Positions 1 through 17,691 of a stretch of 64,000 nucleotides of DNA are shown here, one piece after another. The DNA lies in contig NZ_CP021642.1 in NCBI RefSeq assembly GCF_003048375.1, forward strand, positions 682,001-746,000, written 5' to 3'. The position numbers and the translations under genes were made by a program. Every line of letters begins with the position of its first letter. The stretch's first letter is position 1. This DNA comes from Campylobacter concisus (lineage in GTDB: Bacteria > Campylobacterota > Campylobacteria > Campylobacterales > Campylobacteraceae). The notes under the pieces were generated by a model, which was given only the letters and a program-made list of their open reading frames with translations, was not told the DNA's origin and ran no database searches.

Positions 1-8529
<8,529 letters not shown>

Positions 8530-8533
8530 TATA

Positions 8534-8557
8534 TTAAGCCCCGCTTTTGGGGCTTAA
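8534..8557 (+). terminator. rpoBC terminator hairpin
   Basis: A perfect 9-bp stem (TTAAGCCCC / GGGGCTTAA) with a 6-base loop lies five bases after the rpoC stop. The T-run that follows is weak, but the position and GC core make it the likely end of the rpoBC transcript. Confidence 0.8.
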
Positions 8558-8662
8558 ACCTCTTATAAATTTACCCACTTAAATTTACAAAATTTCAAAA
8601 TTTACAAGCCATTAATCAATATTAAATAAAATCCATAACTAAAAATATGTAACGGAGATATT

Positions 8663-9052
8663 ATGAAAAATGTCGATCTTGGACTTTTGTTTCTGCGCTT
8701 AGGCCTTGGAATTTGCCTTTTTATGCACGGCTTTGGCAAAATTTTACACGGAGTTGGCGGCGTAAAGAGCATTTTAGTTGATGCTGGACTACCTAGCTTT
8801 TTGGCGTATTTTGCCTATCTTAGCGAGGTTTTAGCCCCTATAATGATCGCTGTTGGTTTTTACTCAAGGCTTGGCGCGCTCCTAGTTTTTGGCTCTAGTC
8901 TTGTCATTTTGTATTCGTATTTTGGCTTGTCAAATTTACTTGAGCTAACTAATGTAAATGGCTTTAAAGCAGAGCTTATATATCTTTATATCGCTATGTC
9001 ACTTTGCATCATCTCGACTGGTAGTGGCAAATACGCTATCAAGCAAGACTGA
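8663..9052 (+). CDS. DoxX family membrane protein
   Basis: Small integral membrane protein of 129 residues with about four hydrophobic helices. The N-terminal LLFLRLGLGICLFMHGFGKI and the following G-rich segments are typical of the DoxX family, whose members have been linked to quinone or thiosulfate oxidation and redox stress. The exact role here is unknown. A CGGAG ribosome site precedes the ATG. It stands alone between the rpoC terminator and an NhaC gene about 130 bases on. Family assignment is solid, function is not. Confidence 0.85.
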   Translation: MKNVDLGLLFLRLGLGICLFMHGFGKILHGVGGVKSILVDAGLPSFLAYFAYLSEVLAPIMIAVGFYSRLGALLVFGSSLVILYSYFGLSNLLELTNVNGFKAELIYLYIAMSLCIISTGSGKYAIKQD

Positions 9053-9184
9053 TCTAAATTTAGCACATATCAGATGTGCTAAATTTTCACACGTTTTGTT
9101 TAAATTTTAATTTTATTTTATTTTTTTATAACAATTTAAGTTTATAGCCTTTAAATTCAAAAGTATCTCAAATTTAAAGGACAC

Positions 9185-10600
9185 ATGATGAACTCTATAA
9201 AAAAAGAGCCTTCGTTTCTGCTAGCCCTTACGCCTATCTTGGTTATGATCGTAGGCCTTGCGCTTGGCGTTGGTTATATGAAACTAAAGGTTGAGCCGAT
9301 CATTTTGATAGCAGCCCTTGTGGCTGGTGGCATCGCTTGGAGACTAGGATATAGCTGGAGCGAGCTTCAAGAAGGGGTAATAGAGAAAATTTCAAGCTCA
9401 CTGCCAGCACTTATGATACTTTGGGCAGTCGGTCTGCTTATTGGCTCGTGGGTATTTTCAGGCACCATCCCTATGATCATCTACTACGGCGTGGATCTTA
9501 TCAGTCCTGAGTACCTCGTCTTTACAGCGTTTATCATCGCAGCTATCATCTCAACCGTAACTGGCACATCTTGGGGTTCTGCTGGCACAGTTGGCGTGGC
9601 TATTATGGGCATAGCTCAAGGTCTTGATGTAAATTTAGCAGCAACTGCTGGTGCGGTAGTCGCAGGAGCATACTTTGGCGATAAACTCTCCCCGCTCTCA
9701 GACACGACAAATCTAGCTCCGATAGCAGCTGGCTCAGAGCTTTATGAGCACATCAAACACATGTTTTATACGACTATCCCAGCAACTATCGTTGCAATAG
9801 CAGCTTATCTATTCTTTGGTAGCGAGGCGGCAAGTAGTGGTGCAAATGTTTCAGAGTCGGTTTTGGCACTTCAAGGTCAGCTTGATAAAATTTTTCACTG
9901 GAACATCATCTTGCTTTTGCCTGTGCTTTTTGTCTTGGCTGGCTCGGTGCTAAAGTGGCCAACTATACCTGTCATGATCATAGCTTCGCTATTTTCAGTG
10001 CTTCTTGGCGTTATCGTTCAAGATTTTAGCTTTAAAAACGGCTTTATCTCAGTGATGACTGGTTTTAACGTCACGATGAGCGGCATTAATATGGAGTTTT
10101 CAAAGGATATCACTAAGCTTCTAAATAGAGGCGGCGTGAGCTCGGTAAATTCAACCACTATCCTAGTCATCTGCGCTATGGGCTTTGCTGGCATCATCTC
10201 AAAAACTGGTATGCTTACAAAGGTACTTCACACCATTATGGCAAGGGTCAAATCAACAGCAGGCGTCATCATCTCGACTATCGGCTCATGCCTAACTGTC
10301 GCATTTGTCACAGGTAGCTCATATCTTTCTATCCTCATCCCTGGCGAGATGTTTAAAGACTTTTATAAAGAGAAAAATTTAGCAGCCAAAAACCTCTCAA
10401 GAACACTTGAAGACTCTGGCACCGTGATCGTCCCACTTATCCCTTGGTCAGCAGCTGGCGCATATATGACTGCTACACTTGGAGTGCCAACGGTAGATTA
10501 TTTGCCATGGGCTATTTTAAACTACATGGGCGTTGTCTTTGCTATCATTTTAGCACTCACTGGCATCGGCATAGCTAAGATAAATAAGGACGCCAAATGA
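9185..10600 (+). CDS. nhaC: NhaC-type Na+/H+ antiporter family protein
   Basis: Inner-membrane antiporter of 471 residues with about eleven to twelve hydrophobic segments. Conserved polar stretches, such as TVTGTSWGSAGTVG (about 120-135) and GAYFGDKLSPLSDTTNLAP (about 160-178), match the NhaC family, which exchanges Na+ for H+; some relatives exchange organic acids. Two adjacent ATGs follow an AAAGGA site; the first is used here. The stop overlaps the start of iadA in an ATGA, so the two are translationally coupled. The pairing with an isoaspartyl dipeptidase raises the possibility that the carrier moves an amino acid or dipeptide; that part is inference. Confidence 0.85.
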   Translation: MMNSIKKEPSFLLALTPILVMIVGLALGVGYMKLKVEPIILIAALVAGGIAWRLGYSWSELQEGVIEKISSSLPALMILWAVGLLIGSWVFSGTIPMIIYYGVDLISPEYLVFTAFIIAAIISTVTGTSWGSAGTVGVAIMGIAQGLDVNLAATAGAVVAGAYFGDKLSPLSDTTNLAPIAAGSELYEHIKHMFYTTIPATIVAIAAYLFFGSEAASSGANVSESVLALQGQLDKIFHWNIILLLPVLFVLAGSVLKWPTIPVMIIASLFSVLLGVIVQDFSFKNGFISVMTGFNVTMSGINMEFSKDITKLLNRGGVSSVNSTTILVICAMGFAGIISKTGMLTKVLHTIMARVKSTAGVIISTIGSCLTVAFVTGSSYLSILIPGEMFKDFYKEKNLAAKNLSRTLEDSGTVIVPLIPWSAAGAYMTATLGVPTVDYLPWAILNYMGVVFAIILALTGIGIAKINKDAK

Positions 10601-11730
10601 TACTTATAAAAAACGTCAAAATTTACTCGCCAAAATTTCTTGGTAAAAAAGATATATTTATATGTAATGGTAAGATCGTCTGCATAGCTGAAAATTTAGA
10701 GCCAAATTTACCAAATGTAAAGGTGATCGACGCTTCAAATTTAGTAGCCATACCAGGCCTTATCGATAAGCATGTGCATATCACTGGAGGCGGCGGAGAG
10801 GGCGGCTTTAAGACTAGGGTGCCTGAGATCATGCTATCAAATTTAATAGAAGCTGGCATAACGACAGTCGTAGGACTACTTGGAACTGACAGCACGACAA
10901 GAAGCGTTGAAAATTTAGTCGCAAAAGCACACGCGCTAAACGACGAGGGTATCACATGCTACGCTCACACCGGCGCATACAGCTCTAAAACGCCAACCAT
11001 AACTGGCGAGATTGAAAAAGATATTGTCTTTGTTGATCCCATAATCGGCACAAAACTAGCCATAAGCGACCACCGCTCATCAAGTGTAAGCAAAGATGAG
11101 CTCGCTCACATAGTCTCCGCTGGCAGAGTGGCTAGTATGATCAGCTCAAAGTCAGGCCACACCACGCTTCATATGGGTGACGGCAAAAAGGGCTTAAATT
11201 TGATCTATGAAGTGCTAAATGAGTACGACATGCCAATCACACTATTTCAACCAACGCACGTAAATAGAAACGAGGAGCTTTTTAAACAAAGCTTTAAATT
11301 TATAAAAGATGGCGGCTACATCGACTTTACCTGCATGCCAGGACTTACGCCACTTGAAGCTGTAAAGCGCGTCAAAAAAGAAAATTTACCGACAAATAAG
11401 ATAACCATTAGTTCAGACGGCTTTGGTAGCTACTCTAGCTATGATAGCGACGGAAATTTACTAAAAATAGGCATTGCTAGCGTTAAGAGCTTATATGAAG
11501 AGTTTATAAATTTCATAAAAGATGGCTTTAGCATCGAGGAGGCGTTGCCATATTTTACTACAAATGTGGCTAGAAGTGTTGCCTTACAAAATAAAAAAGG
11601 CGAGATAAAAGAAAATTACGATGCAGATATTTTGCTAATCGATGAGAAATTTGAGATTAAATTTGTCGTTGCAAAGGGTGAAATTTTAAAAGATGACAGT
11701 GGTTTTATAAAAAAAGGAACGTATGAATAA
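10597..11730 (+). CDS. iadA: isoaspartyl dipeptidase (beta-aspartyl peptidase)
   Basis: Zinc amidohydrolase of 377 residues that cleaves beta-aspartyl (isoaspartyl) dipeptides arising from damaged protein. Metal and substrate motifs seen are GLIDKHVHITGGGGEGGF (HxH metal pair), TKLAISDHRSS (bridging Lys region), SGHTTLHMGDG and QPTHVNRN (further metal His), and TISSDGFGS (catalytic Asp). The start overlaps the nhaC stop by four bases. Length matches the family. It ends shortly before the str operon. Confidence 0.93.
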   Translation: MILIKNVKIYSPKFLGKKDIFICNGKIVCIAENLEPNLPNVKVIDASNLVAIPGLIDKHVHITGGGGEGGFKTRVPEIMLSNLIEAGITTVVGLLGTDSTTRSVENLVAKAHALNDEGITCYAHTGAYSSKTPTITGEIEKDIVFVDPIIGTKLAISDHRSSSVSKDELAHIVSAGRVASMISSKSGHTTLHMGDGKKGLNLIYEVLNEYDMPITLFQPTHVNRNEELFKQSFKFIKDGGYIDFTCMPGLTPLEAVKRVKKENLPTNKITISSDGFGSYSSYDSDGNLLKIGIASVKSLYEEFINFIKDGFSIEEALPYFTTNVARSVALQNKKGEIKENYDADILLIDEKFEIKFVVAKGEILKDDSGFIKKGTYE

Positions 11731-11767
11731 GTCTAACTTATTAACCGTTATTTAAGCTTTTTTTAAA

Positions 11768-11773
11768 TAAAAT
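11768..11773 (+). promoter_or_regulatory. candidate -10 of the rpsL operon
   Basis: TAAAAT preceded by a T-run (AAGCTTTTTTT), the kind of T-rich upstream context that replaces a -35 box in Campylobacter sigma70 promoters. It lies about 38 bases before the rpsL start. Confidence 0.4.
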
Positions 11774-11810
11774 TAGGTCTTTTTAATAAATTTAGTTGAA
11801 AGGAATTATT

Positions 11811-12206
11811 GTGCCAACCATAAATCAATTGGTCAGAAATGAACGCAAGAAAGTGACTGTTAAGTCAAAATCTCCAGCGTTAAAAGAGTGCCCTCAAAGA
11901 AGAGGAGTTTGCACTAGGGTTTATACTACAACTCCTAAAAAACCAAACTCAGCTTTGAGGAAAGTTGCCAAAGTTAGGCTTACAAGCGGTTTTGAAGTCA
12001 TCAGCTATATCGGCGGTGAAGGTCACAACCTACAAGAACACAGTATCGTTTTAGTTCGCGGCGGTAGGGTTAAAGACTTACCAGGTGTTAAATATCACAT
12101 CGTTCGTGGTGCACTTGATACTGCTGGTGTTGCAAAAAGAACAGTTTCTCGTTCTAAATATGGTGCAAAACGCCCTAAAGCTGGCGCTGCTGCTCCAAAA
12201 AAGTAA
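11811..12206 (+). CDS. rpsL: 30S ribosomal protein S12
   Basis: Decoding-centre protein of 131 residues. The GTG at 11811 is chosen as start because it yields the universal [15 protein letters not shown]-terminus and follows AAGGAA with proper spacing; an ATG five codons upstream overlaps the ribosome site. [10 protein letters not shown] and [12 protein letters not shown] are intact, so the classical streptomycin-resistance lysines (K43, K88 in E. coli) are wild type. The C-terminus is Ala/Pro/Lys rich. First gene of the str operon. Confidence 0.97.
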   Translation: MPTINQLVRNERKKVTVKSKSPALKECPQRRGVCTRVYTTTPKKPNSALRKVAKVRLTSGFEVISYIGGEGHNLQEHSIVLVRGGRVKDLPGVKYHIVRGALDTAGVAKRTVSRSKYGAKRPKAGAAAPKK

Positions 12207-12263
12207 AAAATTAGGTTCGCAGACGTTGCTTAAATTTGCAAACGTTTGAGTAAAATTTCATAA

Positions 12264-12755
<492 letters not shown>

Positions 12756-12767
12756 GAAAGAATTAGC

Positions 12768-14846
12768 ATGGCAGAGAGAAAAACGCCTTTACATAAGGTA
12801 AGAAATATCGGTATTGCGGCTCACATTGATGCTGGAAAGACAACCACTAGTGAGAGAATTTTGTTCTTCACTGGTATGAGCCATAAGATAGGTGAGGTTC
12901 ATGATGGCGCTGCTACTATGGACTGGATGGAGCAAGAAAAAGAGCGTGGTATTACTATTACATCAGCTGCAACTACAGCGTTTTGGAAGGGCTACCAAGT
13001 AAACCTAATCGACACTCCGGGACACGTTGACTTTACTATTGAAGTTGAGCGTTCTATGCGTGTTCTTGACGGTGCTGTTGCGGTATTTTGTTCTGTTGGT
13101 GGTGTTCAGCCACAGTCTGAAACTGTTTGGAGACAAGCAAATAAATATCACGTACCAAGAATTGTTTTTGTCAATAAAATGGACAGAATTGGTGCAAATT
13201 TCTTTAGAGTTGAAGAGCAGATTAGAGAAAGATTAAAAGCAAATCCAGTGCCTATCCAAATTCCTATCGGTGCAGAGGATAACTTTAAAGGTGTGGTTGA
13301 TCTTGTAAGAATGAAAGCATACGTTTGGAATGACGAGAAAAAGCCAACTGACTATGTAGAAGAAGAAATTCCAGCTGAAGTTAAAGATAAAGCTGAAGAA
13401 TACCGCGCAAAACTAATCGAAGCTGTTTCTGAAACAGACGATAGCTTGATGGAGAAATTCTTTGCAGGCGAAGAACTAACTGAAGAAGAGATCAAAAAAG
13501 GTATAAAAGCAGGCTGCTTAAGAATGACTATCACACCTATGCTTTGCGGAACTGCGTTTAAGAACAAAGGTATCCAACCTCTACTTGATGCTGTTGTTGA
13601 TTATTTACCAGCTCCAGATGAGATCGCAGCGATAAATGGTGTTTACGAAGATGGCACTGAAGTGACTGTTGAAAGTACAGATGATGGTGAATTTGCCGCT
13701 CTTGCGTTTAAAATTATGACTGACCCATTTGTTGGACAGCTAACATTTATCCGTGTTTATAGAGGAAGCCTTGAAAGTGGTAGCTATGCTTACAACACAG
13801 TTCAAGACTGCAAAGAGAGAATCGGCCGCTTACTAAAAATGCACTCAAATAAACGTGAAGAGATTACTGAGCTTTTCGCTGGTGAAATCGGCGCTGTTGT
13901 TGGTCTAAAAAATACCCTAACTGGCGATACTCTTGCAAGTGAAAAAGATAAAGTTATCCTTGAGAGAATGGACTTCCCAGAGCCAGTTATCAGTGTTGCA
14001 GTTGAGCCAAAAACAAAAGCAGATCAAGAAAAAATGGCGATCGCTCTTCAAAAACTAGCTCAAGAAGATCCAAGCTTTAGAGTTAGCACTGATGAAGAGA
14101 GCGGACAAACTATCATTAGTGGTATGGGTGAGCTTCACCTTGAGATCATAGTTGATCGTATGCTTCGTGAATTTAAAGTTGATGCTGAAGTTGGTCAACC
14201 ACAAGTTGCTTACCGCGAGACTATCCGTAAGGCAGTTGAGCAAGAGTATAAATATGCTAAACAATCAGGCGGTCGTGGTCAATATGGTCATGTATTCTTA
14301 CGTATCGAGCCACTTCCAGCTGCTAGCGGATTTGAATTTGTTAACGACATCAAAGGTGGTGTTGTTCCAAAAGAGTATATCCCAGCTGTTGAAAAAGGTT
14401 GTAAAGAAGCGCTTCAAAGCGGTGTTCTTGCTGGATATCCAGTTGAAGATGTTAAGGTTACACTTTTTGATGGTAGCTACCACGAAGTTGACTCATCTGA
14501 AATGGCATTTAAACTTGCTGCTTCTATGGGCTTTAAAGAGGGCGCTAGAAAAGCAGGTGCAGTTATCCTTGAGCCTATGATGAAAGTTGAAGTTGAGACT
14601 CCAGAAGAGTATATGGGTGATGTTATCGGTGACCTTAATAAGCGCCGTGGCCAAGTAAATTCAATGGATGATAGAAATGGTGTAAAAATCATTGCAGCTT
14701 ATTGTCCACTTGCTCAAATGTTTGGCTACTCAACAGATCTTCGCTCAATGACTCAAGGTCGTGCGACTTACTCTATGGAATTTGATCACTACGAAGAAGT
14801 TCCTAAAAACGTAAGTGAAGAGATTATTAAAAAGAGAAATGGCTAA
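12768..14846 (+). CDS. fusA: translation elongation factor G
   Basis: Ribosomal translocase GTPase of 692 residues. The G domain shows [13 protein letters not shown] (P-loop), the RGITI switch I segment, DTPGHVDF and [10 protein letters not shown]; domain II and the domain IV/V segments ([32 protein letters not shown]) follow in order. It is the last gene of rpsL-rpsG-fusA; tuf is not adjacent, unlike in E. coli. An 8-bp hairpin terminator sits 12 bases after the stop. Confidence 0.98.
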   Translation: MAERKTPLHKVRNIGIAAHIDAGKTTTSERILFFTGMSHKIGEVHDGAATMDWMEQEKERGITITSAATTAFWKGYQVNLIDTPGHVDFTIEVERSMRVLDGAVAVFCSVGGVQPQSETVWRQANKYHVPRIVFVNKMDRIGANFFRVEEQIRERLKANPVPIQIPIGAEDNFKGVVDLVRMKAYVWNDEKKPTDYVEEEIPAEVKDKAEEYRAKLIEAVSETDDSLMEKFFAGEELTEEEIKKGIKAGCLRMTITPMLCGTAFKNKGIQPLLDAVVDYLPAPDEIAAINGVYEDGTEVTVESTDDGEFAALAFKIMTDPFVGQLTFIRVYRGSLESGSYAYNTVQDCKERIGRLLKMHSNKREEITELFAGEIGAVVGLKNTLTGDTLASEKDKVILERMDFPEPVISVAVEPKTKADQEKMAIALQKLAQEDPSFRVSTDEESGQTIISGMGELHLEIIVDRMLREFKVDAEVGQPQVAYRETIRKAVEQEYKYAKQSGGRGQYGHVFLRIEPLPAASGFEFVNDIKGGVVPKEYIPAVEKGCKEALQSGVLAGYPVEDVKVTLFDGSYHEVDSSEMAFKLAASMGFKEGARKAGAVILEPMMKVEVETPEEYMGDVIGDLNKRRGQVNSMDDRNGVKIIAAYCPLAQMFGYSTDLRSMTQGRATYSMEFDHYEEVPKNVSEEIIKKRNG

Positions 14847-14857
14847 TTAGCCAAAAT

Positions 14858-14877
14858 AGGGCAGAGCGATCTGCCCT
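14858..14877 (+). terminator. str operon terminator
   Basis: Stem AGGGCAGA / TCTGCCCT with a GCGA tetraloop, followed by TTAAAATTT, just after the fusA stop. Confidence 0.85.
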
Positions 14878-14924
14878 TTAAAATTTAACTACTTGGATAA
14901 AAATTTAAACTAACTTGCAAATTT

Positions 14925-15001
14925 GTCCTCATAGCTCAGCTGGATAGAGCGCAGAATTCCTAATTCTGAGGTCGTGAGTTCGAACCTCGCTGGGGACACC
15001 A
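14925..15001 (+). tRNA. tRNA-Arg (anticodon CCU)
   Basis: A 77-base cloverleaf: the 7-bp acceptor GTCCTCA/TGGGGAC (one GU), a GCTC/GAGC D stem, anticodon stem CAGAA/TTCTG around loop TTCCTAA (anticodon CCT, reading AGG), T arm GTGAG TTCGAAC CTCGC, and an encoded CCA end. Confidence 0.95.
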
Positions 15002-15224
15002 CTCCTGCTTTAAATACTATCTCATAAAAATCTTGTATAGAGTGCTTTAAATCATTTATATTTAGAATTCTTATTTTTATAAGTAGTTGTGTTTGGCATA
15101 TAAACAAATTTATTTTTTTAATGAATTATTTGTATGACCTTACTATCAATAAAATTTATCAACAAAAATTTTATATATTTAATAATCTATGCTAATATTT
15201 CAAAAATTTATTTAAGGAGAGTAG

Positions 15225-15602
15225 ATGAAAAAAATTTTACTTTTAGGAGCCGTTTGTTGTATGTTGTCAGCTGATGTTAAAACTGTTAATATAAGTCCAG
15301 ATGAGATCAAAAAATATGATCAGATCGTTGACATTAGAACTCCATCTGAATGGCAAGAAACTGGCATCATAGCTGGTGCGAAGACCATCACTTTTGATCC
15401 AAGTAATAAGAGTGCATTTTTAGATGAGCTTTCAAAAGCGGTTGATATTAAAAAGCCTATCGCTCTTGTTTGTAGAAGTGGCAGAAGAAGCACAGCAGCA
15501 GCTACAGCGATAGATAGCTCAGATCTTAAGATTATAAATTTAGATGGCGGTATGAGTAGTTTGATCGAGCAAGGCTACAAAACTACACCTTATAAAAAAT
15601 AG
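15225..15602 (+). CDS. periplasmic single-domain rhodanese-like protein
   Basis: Predicted sulfurtransferase of 125 residues. The N-terminus (MKKILLLGAVCCMLSADV) looks like a signal peptide, so it should act in the periplasm. The rhodanese core shows VDIRTPSEWQETG and the active-site loop CRSGRRS with the persulfide-carrying cysteine. GGAG precedes the ATG. It is monocistronic, with its own strong hairpin terminator downstream. About 220 AT-rich bases separate it from the tRNA-Arg, with no gene seen. The physiological sulfur acceptor cannot be told from sequence. Confidence 0.88.
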   Translation: MKKILLLGAVCCMLSADVKTVNISPDEIKKYDQIVDIRTPSEWQETGIIAGAKTITFDPSNKSAFLDELSKAVDIKKPIALVCRSGRRSTAAATAIDSSDLKIINLDGGMSSLIEQGYKTTPYKK

Positions 15603-15622
15603 ACAAATCTCTAAATTCTACA

Positions 15623-15656
15623 TTTGGCTACAAGATAAATTTATTTTGTAGCCAAA
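15623..15656 (+). terminator. rhodanese gene terminator
   Basis: Stem TTTGGCTACAA / TTGTAGCCAAA, with further AT pairing inside the loop, followed by ATTTTAT. Confidence 0.85.
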
Positions 15657-15666
15657 ATTTTATACT

Positions 15667-15687
15667 AAATAATAAATTTTATTATTT
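15667..15687 (+). promoter_or_regulatory. palindromic candidate operator upstream of dps
   Basis: Two perfect 10-base arms, AAATAATAAA and TTTATTATTT, flank a single central T. The site lies 29 bases upstream of the dps -10. The symmetry and AT-rich sequence resemble Fur/PerR-family boxes, but the regulator is an inference. Confidence 0.6.
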
Positions 15688-15715
15688 GATTAACCAGTGA
15701 TTAACTCTAAGTCAA

Positions 15716-15721
15716 TATAAT
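15716..15721 (+). promoter_or_regulatory. dps -10 element
   Basis: TATAAT in the context GTCAATATAATTTC, 34 bases before the dps ATG. Confidence 0.6.
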
Positions 15722-15755
15722 TTCATCACATTTAAACAATAAAGAAGGAGACAAA

Positions 15756-16190
15756 ATGTCAAAAGTTATTTTACAGTTAAACACAATTCAGGCTGATGCA
15801 AATGCACTTTATATCAAATTTCATGATCTTCACTGGAATGTAAAAGGTATTCAATTTTTTAGCGTCCACGAATACACAGAGAAAGCTTATGAGGATATGA
15901 GTGAGATTTTTGATGACGCAGCCGAGAGAGCTCTTATGCTTGGTGGTAGACCTATCGTCAAGGCTGAGGAGCTAGCAAAAGTCGCTCACATAAAACACGA
16001 GCCAAAAGAGAGCTACACTCCGACTGAAGTTTTGGATATTGTTTTGGCTGATTACAAGCACCTTTTGGGCGAGTTTAAAAAGCTTGATGAGCTTGCAGAG
16101 GGTGACACAACAACTCAGATGTACGCGCAAGACCAAATAGCTAAATTTGAAAAAGCCATCTGGATGCTAAACGCAACACTTGGTAAATAA
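15756..16190 (+). CDS. dps: Dps-family ferritin-like DNA-protection protein
   Basis: Iron-storing mini-ferritin of 144 residues expected to assemble as a dodecamer and oxidise Fe(II) with peroxide. The intersubunit ferroxidase signature is present: the histidines in KFHDLHWNVKG (about 22-32), then the acidic residues of EIFDDAAERALMLGG (about 51-65). AAGGAG lies directly upstream. A palindrome and a TATAAT promoter precede it and a 7-bp hairpin follows, so it is a single-gene unit probably controlled by iron or peroxide. Confidence 0.95.
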   Translation: MSKVILQLNTIQADANALYIKFHDLHWNVKGIQFFSVHEYTEKAYEDMSEIFDDAAERALMLGGRPIVKAEELAKVAHIKHEPKESYTPTEVLDIVLADYKHLLGEFKKLDELAEGDTTTQMYAQDQIAKFEKAIWMLNATLGK

Positions 16191-16194
16191 TCAC

Positions 16195-16212
16195 AGCGGG
16201 AGCTCTCCCGCT
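16195..16212 (+). terminator. dps terminator
   Basis: Stem AGCGGGA / TCCCGCT with a GCTC loop, five bases after the dps stop, followed by TTATCC. Confidence 0.75.
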
Positions 16213-16273
16213 TTATCCTAAATAAATTCTACTTTTTGGCGATATAGTTTTTATAAACTTAGAGGAGCCAAAT

Positions 16274-16861
16274 ATGCAAATCAGTCAAATCGCAAGTTCA
16301 TATAACACTTCAAGTGTAAAAGAAAATGTAAAATCAGAAATTTCACTTCACAAAGATGAAAAAGAGGTTTCTAAAAAGCAGCCTGAGGTTTCAAATTTAA
16401 GCGCAAAAGAGATCTCAAATAGCTATTTTTTGCAGTATCAAAAAGATATTACTCAAAATGCTAGTTCAAATTTACTAGCACAAGGCGGTCTAAGCTTTAA
16501 CGTACCTGAAAATTTATCAGACATCTTATCTGGTCTTGATCTAGCAGGCATCGGCTACAACGGCAAAGCTCTAGGAGAGCTAAGTAGTGATGAGGCGAGT
16601 GAGCTAGTTAGTGAAAATGGCTTTTTTGGCATTGCAAATACAGCCGAAAGGATAGCTGGCTTTGTGCTAAATGGCGCAGGAGATGATATAGAGAAGCTAA
16701 AAGCTGGTAGAGAGGGCGTGGCAAAGGGCTTTGAGGACGCAAAGAAAATTTGGGGCGGAGAGCTACCTGAAATTTCACAAAAGACTATCGAAAAGACGCT
16801 TGAGACGCTTGACAAAAAGATCGCCGAGCTTGGTGGTAACGTCTTAAATGTATCAGCTTAA
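16274..16861 (+). CDS. hypothetical protein, Campylobacter-type
   Basis: Protein of 195 residues with no signal peptide or membrane segment. The N-terminal third is Ser/Lys/Glu rich and probably disordered (MQISQIASSYNTSS...); the rest is alpha-helical with a Gly-rich centre (LDLAGIGYNGKALGELSSDEA, written here only as a region at about residues 90-110). Similar proteins in this lineage are, as I recall, labelled hydrogenase-4 component G, but nothing in the sequence supports a hydrogenase role. GAGGAG precedes the ATG. The stop codon lies inside a 14-bp terminator stem. Function unknown. Confidence 0.8.
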   Translation: MQISQIASSYNTSSVKENVKSEISLHKDEKEVSKKQPEVSNLSAKEISNSYFLQYQKDITQNASSNLLAQGGLSFNVPENLSDILSGLDLAGIGYNGKALGELSSDEASELVSENGFFGIANTAERIAGFVLNGAGDDIEKLKAGREGVAKGFEDAKKIWGGELPEISQKTIEKTLETLDKKIAELGGNVLNVSA

Positions 16862-16890
16862 ATTTCTTGGGGCTCTCCCAAGAAATTTAA
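16858..16890 (+). terminator. strong hairpin overlapping the stop codon
   Basis: A perfect 14-bp stem, TTAAATTTCTTGGG / CCCAAGAAATTTAA, with a 5-base loop. The TAA stop of the preceding gene is part of the left arm. Symmetry would let it work on both strands. Confidence 0.85.
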
Positions 16891-16955
16891 ATATATTAAT
16901 GTAAGTACAAAACTCAAATTTTAAAAACTCGCAAATTTTATTTAATCTTAAAAGC

Positions 16956-16961
16956 TATACT
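16956..16961 (+). promoter_or_regulatory. candidate -10 for the lipoprotein gene
   Basis: TATACT in AAAGCTATACTTTGC, 26 bases before the ATG at 16987. Confidence 0.4.
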
Positions 16962-16986
16962 TTGCTCTTTATATTAAGGAGAAAAG

Positions 16987-17424
16987 ATGAAAGCTAAAAT
17001 TTTACTTCCCTTAGCAGTAGCCACTATGTTTTTGGGATGTTCATTTTTTGATGATAATCCACCAGTCCGCAAGCAACCAAGGCAAGCAAGTAAAACTACA
17101 CCTACAAAAAGCTCCATCAAAGGCTTCATAAAAGATGTCAGCTACAAAGATTCGAAATACTGCTACGAGATAGTAGCCAGTGATGTGAAAAATCACAAAC
17201 TAAACAAAGCAAATTTTTGTGCAAACAGATATTATTACGATAAGGGCGATCTAGTCTATGCGACTTTTTACGCAGATAAGCTCATAGACATGCTTCTTAT
17301 AAAAGAAGGTGGCTCTAGGGGTGCATATAATGGCATAAGAAAACCACAAAATGAAGTAGTTGTTAAAAGAAAAAATATAAAAACGAATATCGAAGTACCA
17401 AAAGAGGAGAAAATTTCTTTTTAG
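16987..17424 (+). CDS. putative lipoprotein, function unknown
   Basis: Exported protein of 145 residues. The signal peptide ends in the lipobox FLGC (Cys about 18), so the mature protein should be lipid-anchored. The mature N-terminus is basic and Pro/Thr rich, followed by a compact segment with several Tyr and two Cys (about 58 and 77) that could form a disulfide. The tail is Lys/Glu rich. AAGGAG and a TATACT promoter precede it, and a terminator follows about 60 bases after the stop. I do not recognise the family. Confidence 0.8.
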   Translation: MKAKILLPLAVATMFLGCSFFDDNPPVRKQPRQASKTTPTKSSIKGFIKDVSYKDSKYCYEIVASDVKNHKLNKANFCANRYYYDKGDLVYATFYADKLIDMLLIKEGGSRGAYNGIRKPQNEVVVKRKNIKTNIEVPKEEKISF

Positions 17425-17487
17425 ATTACCGTTGATTTACTGCTAGCATATATAATTTCATCAGCAATCAAAACTAGAACTCCTTTT

Positions 17488-17517
17488 AAGGGGCAAAGCA
17501 ACGGCCCCTTTTTCTTT
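17488..17517 (+). terminator. lipoprotein gene terminator
   Basis: Stem AAGGGGC / GCCCCTT with a 9-base loop, followed by TTTCTTTTT: a textbook rho-independent terminator. Confidence 0.85.
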
Positions 17518-17655
17518 TTACCCCCATTTTAAAAGTCTCACTTGTAAAAGTTAAATTATCAAAATATACCTCTTTTTGGTCAAAATCGGTAAACGATTGG
17601 TAACAAAAGTGCAAAATTTTATGATTTTTTAAGCTTCATATTAAAATTTATTGAT

Positions 17656-17661
17656 TATAAT
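17656..17661 (+). promoter_or_regulatory. -10 of the major porin gene
   Basis: A consensus TATAAT in TTGATTATAATCG, 31 bases before the porin ATG, with an AT-rich region upstream and AAGGAG between it and the start. Confidence 0.65.
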
Positions 17662-17691
17662 CGTCATCACAAAACCTTAAAAGGAGAAAAA

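Noticed and set aside
14152-14580. Long frames overlapping fusA, rpoB and rpoC in other frames (for example 14152-14580)
   Set aside because: Shadows of strongly conserved genes; low-complexity protein without homology pattern or start signals.
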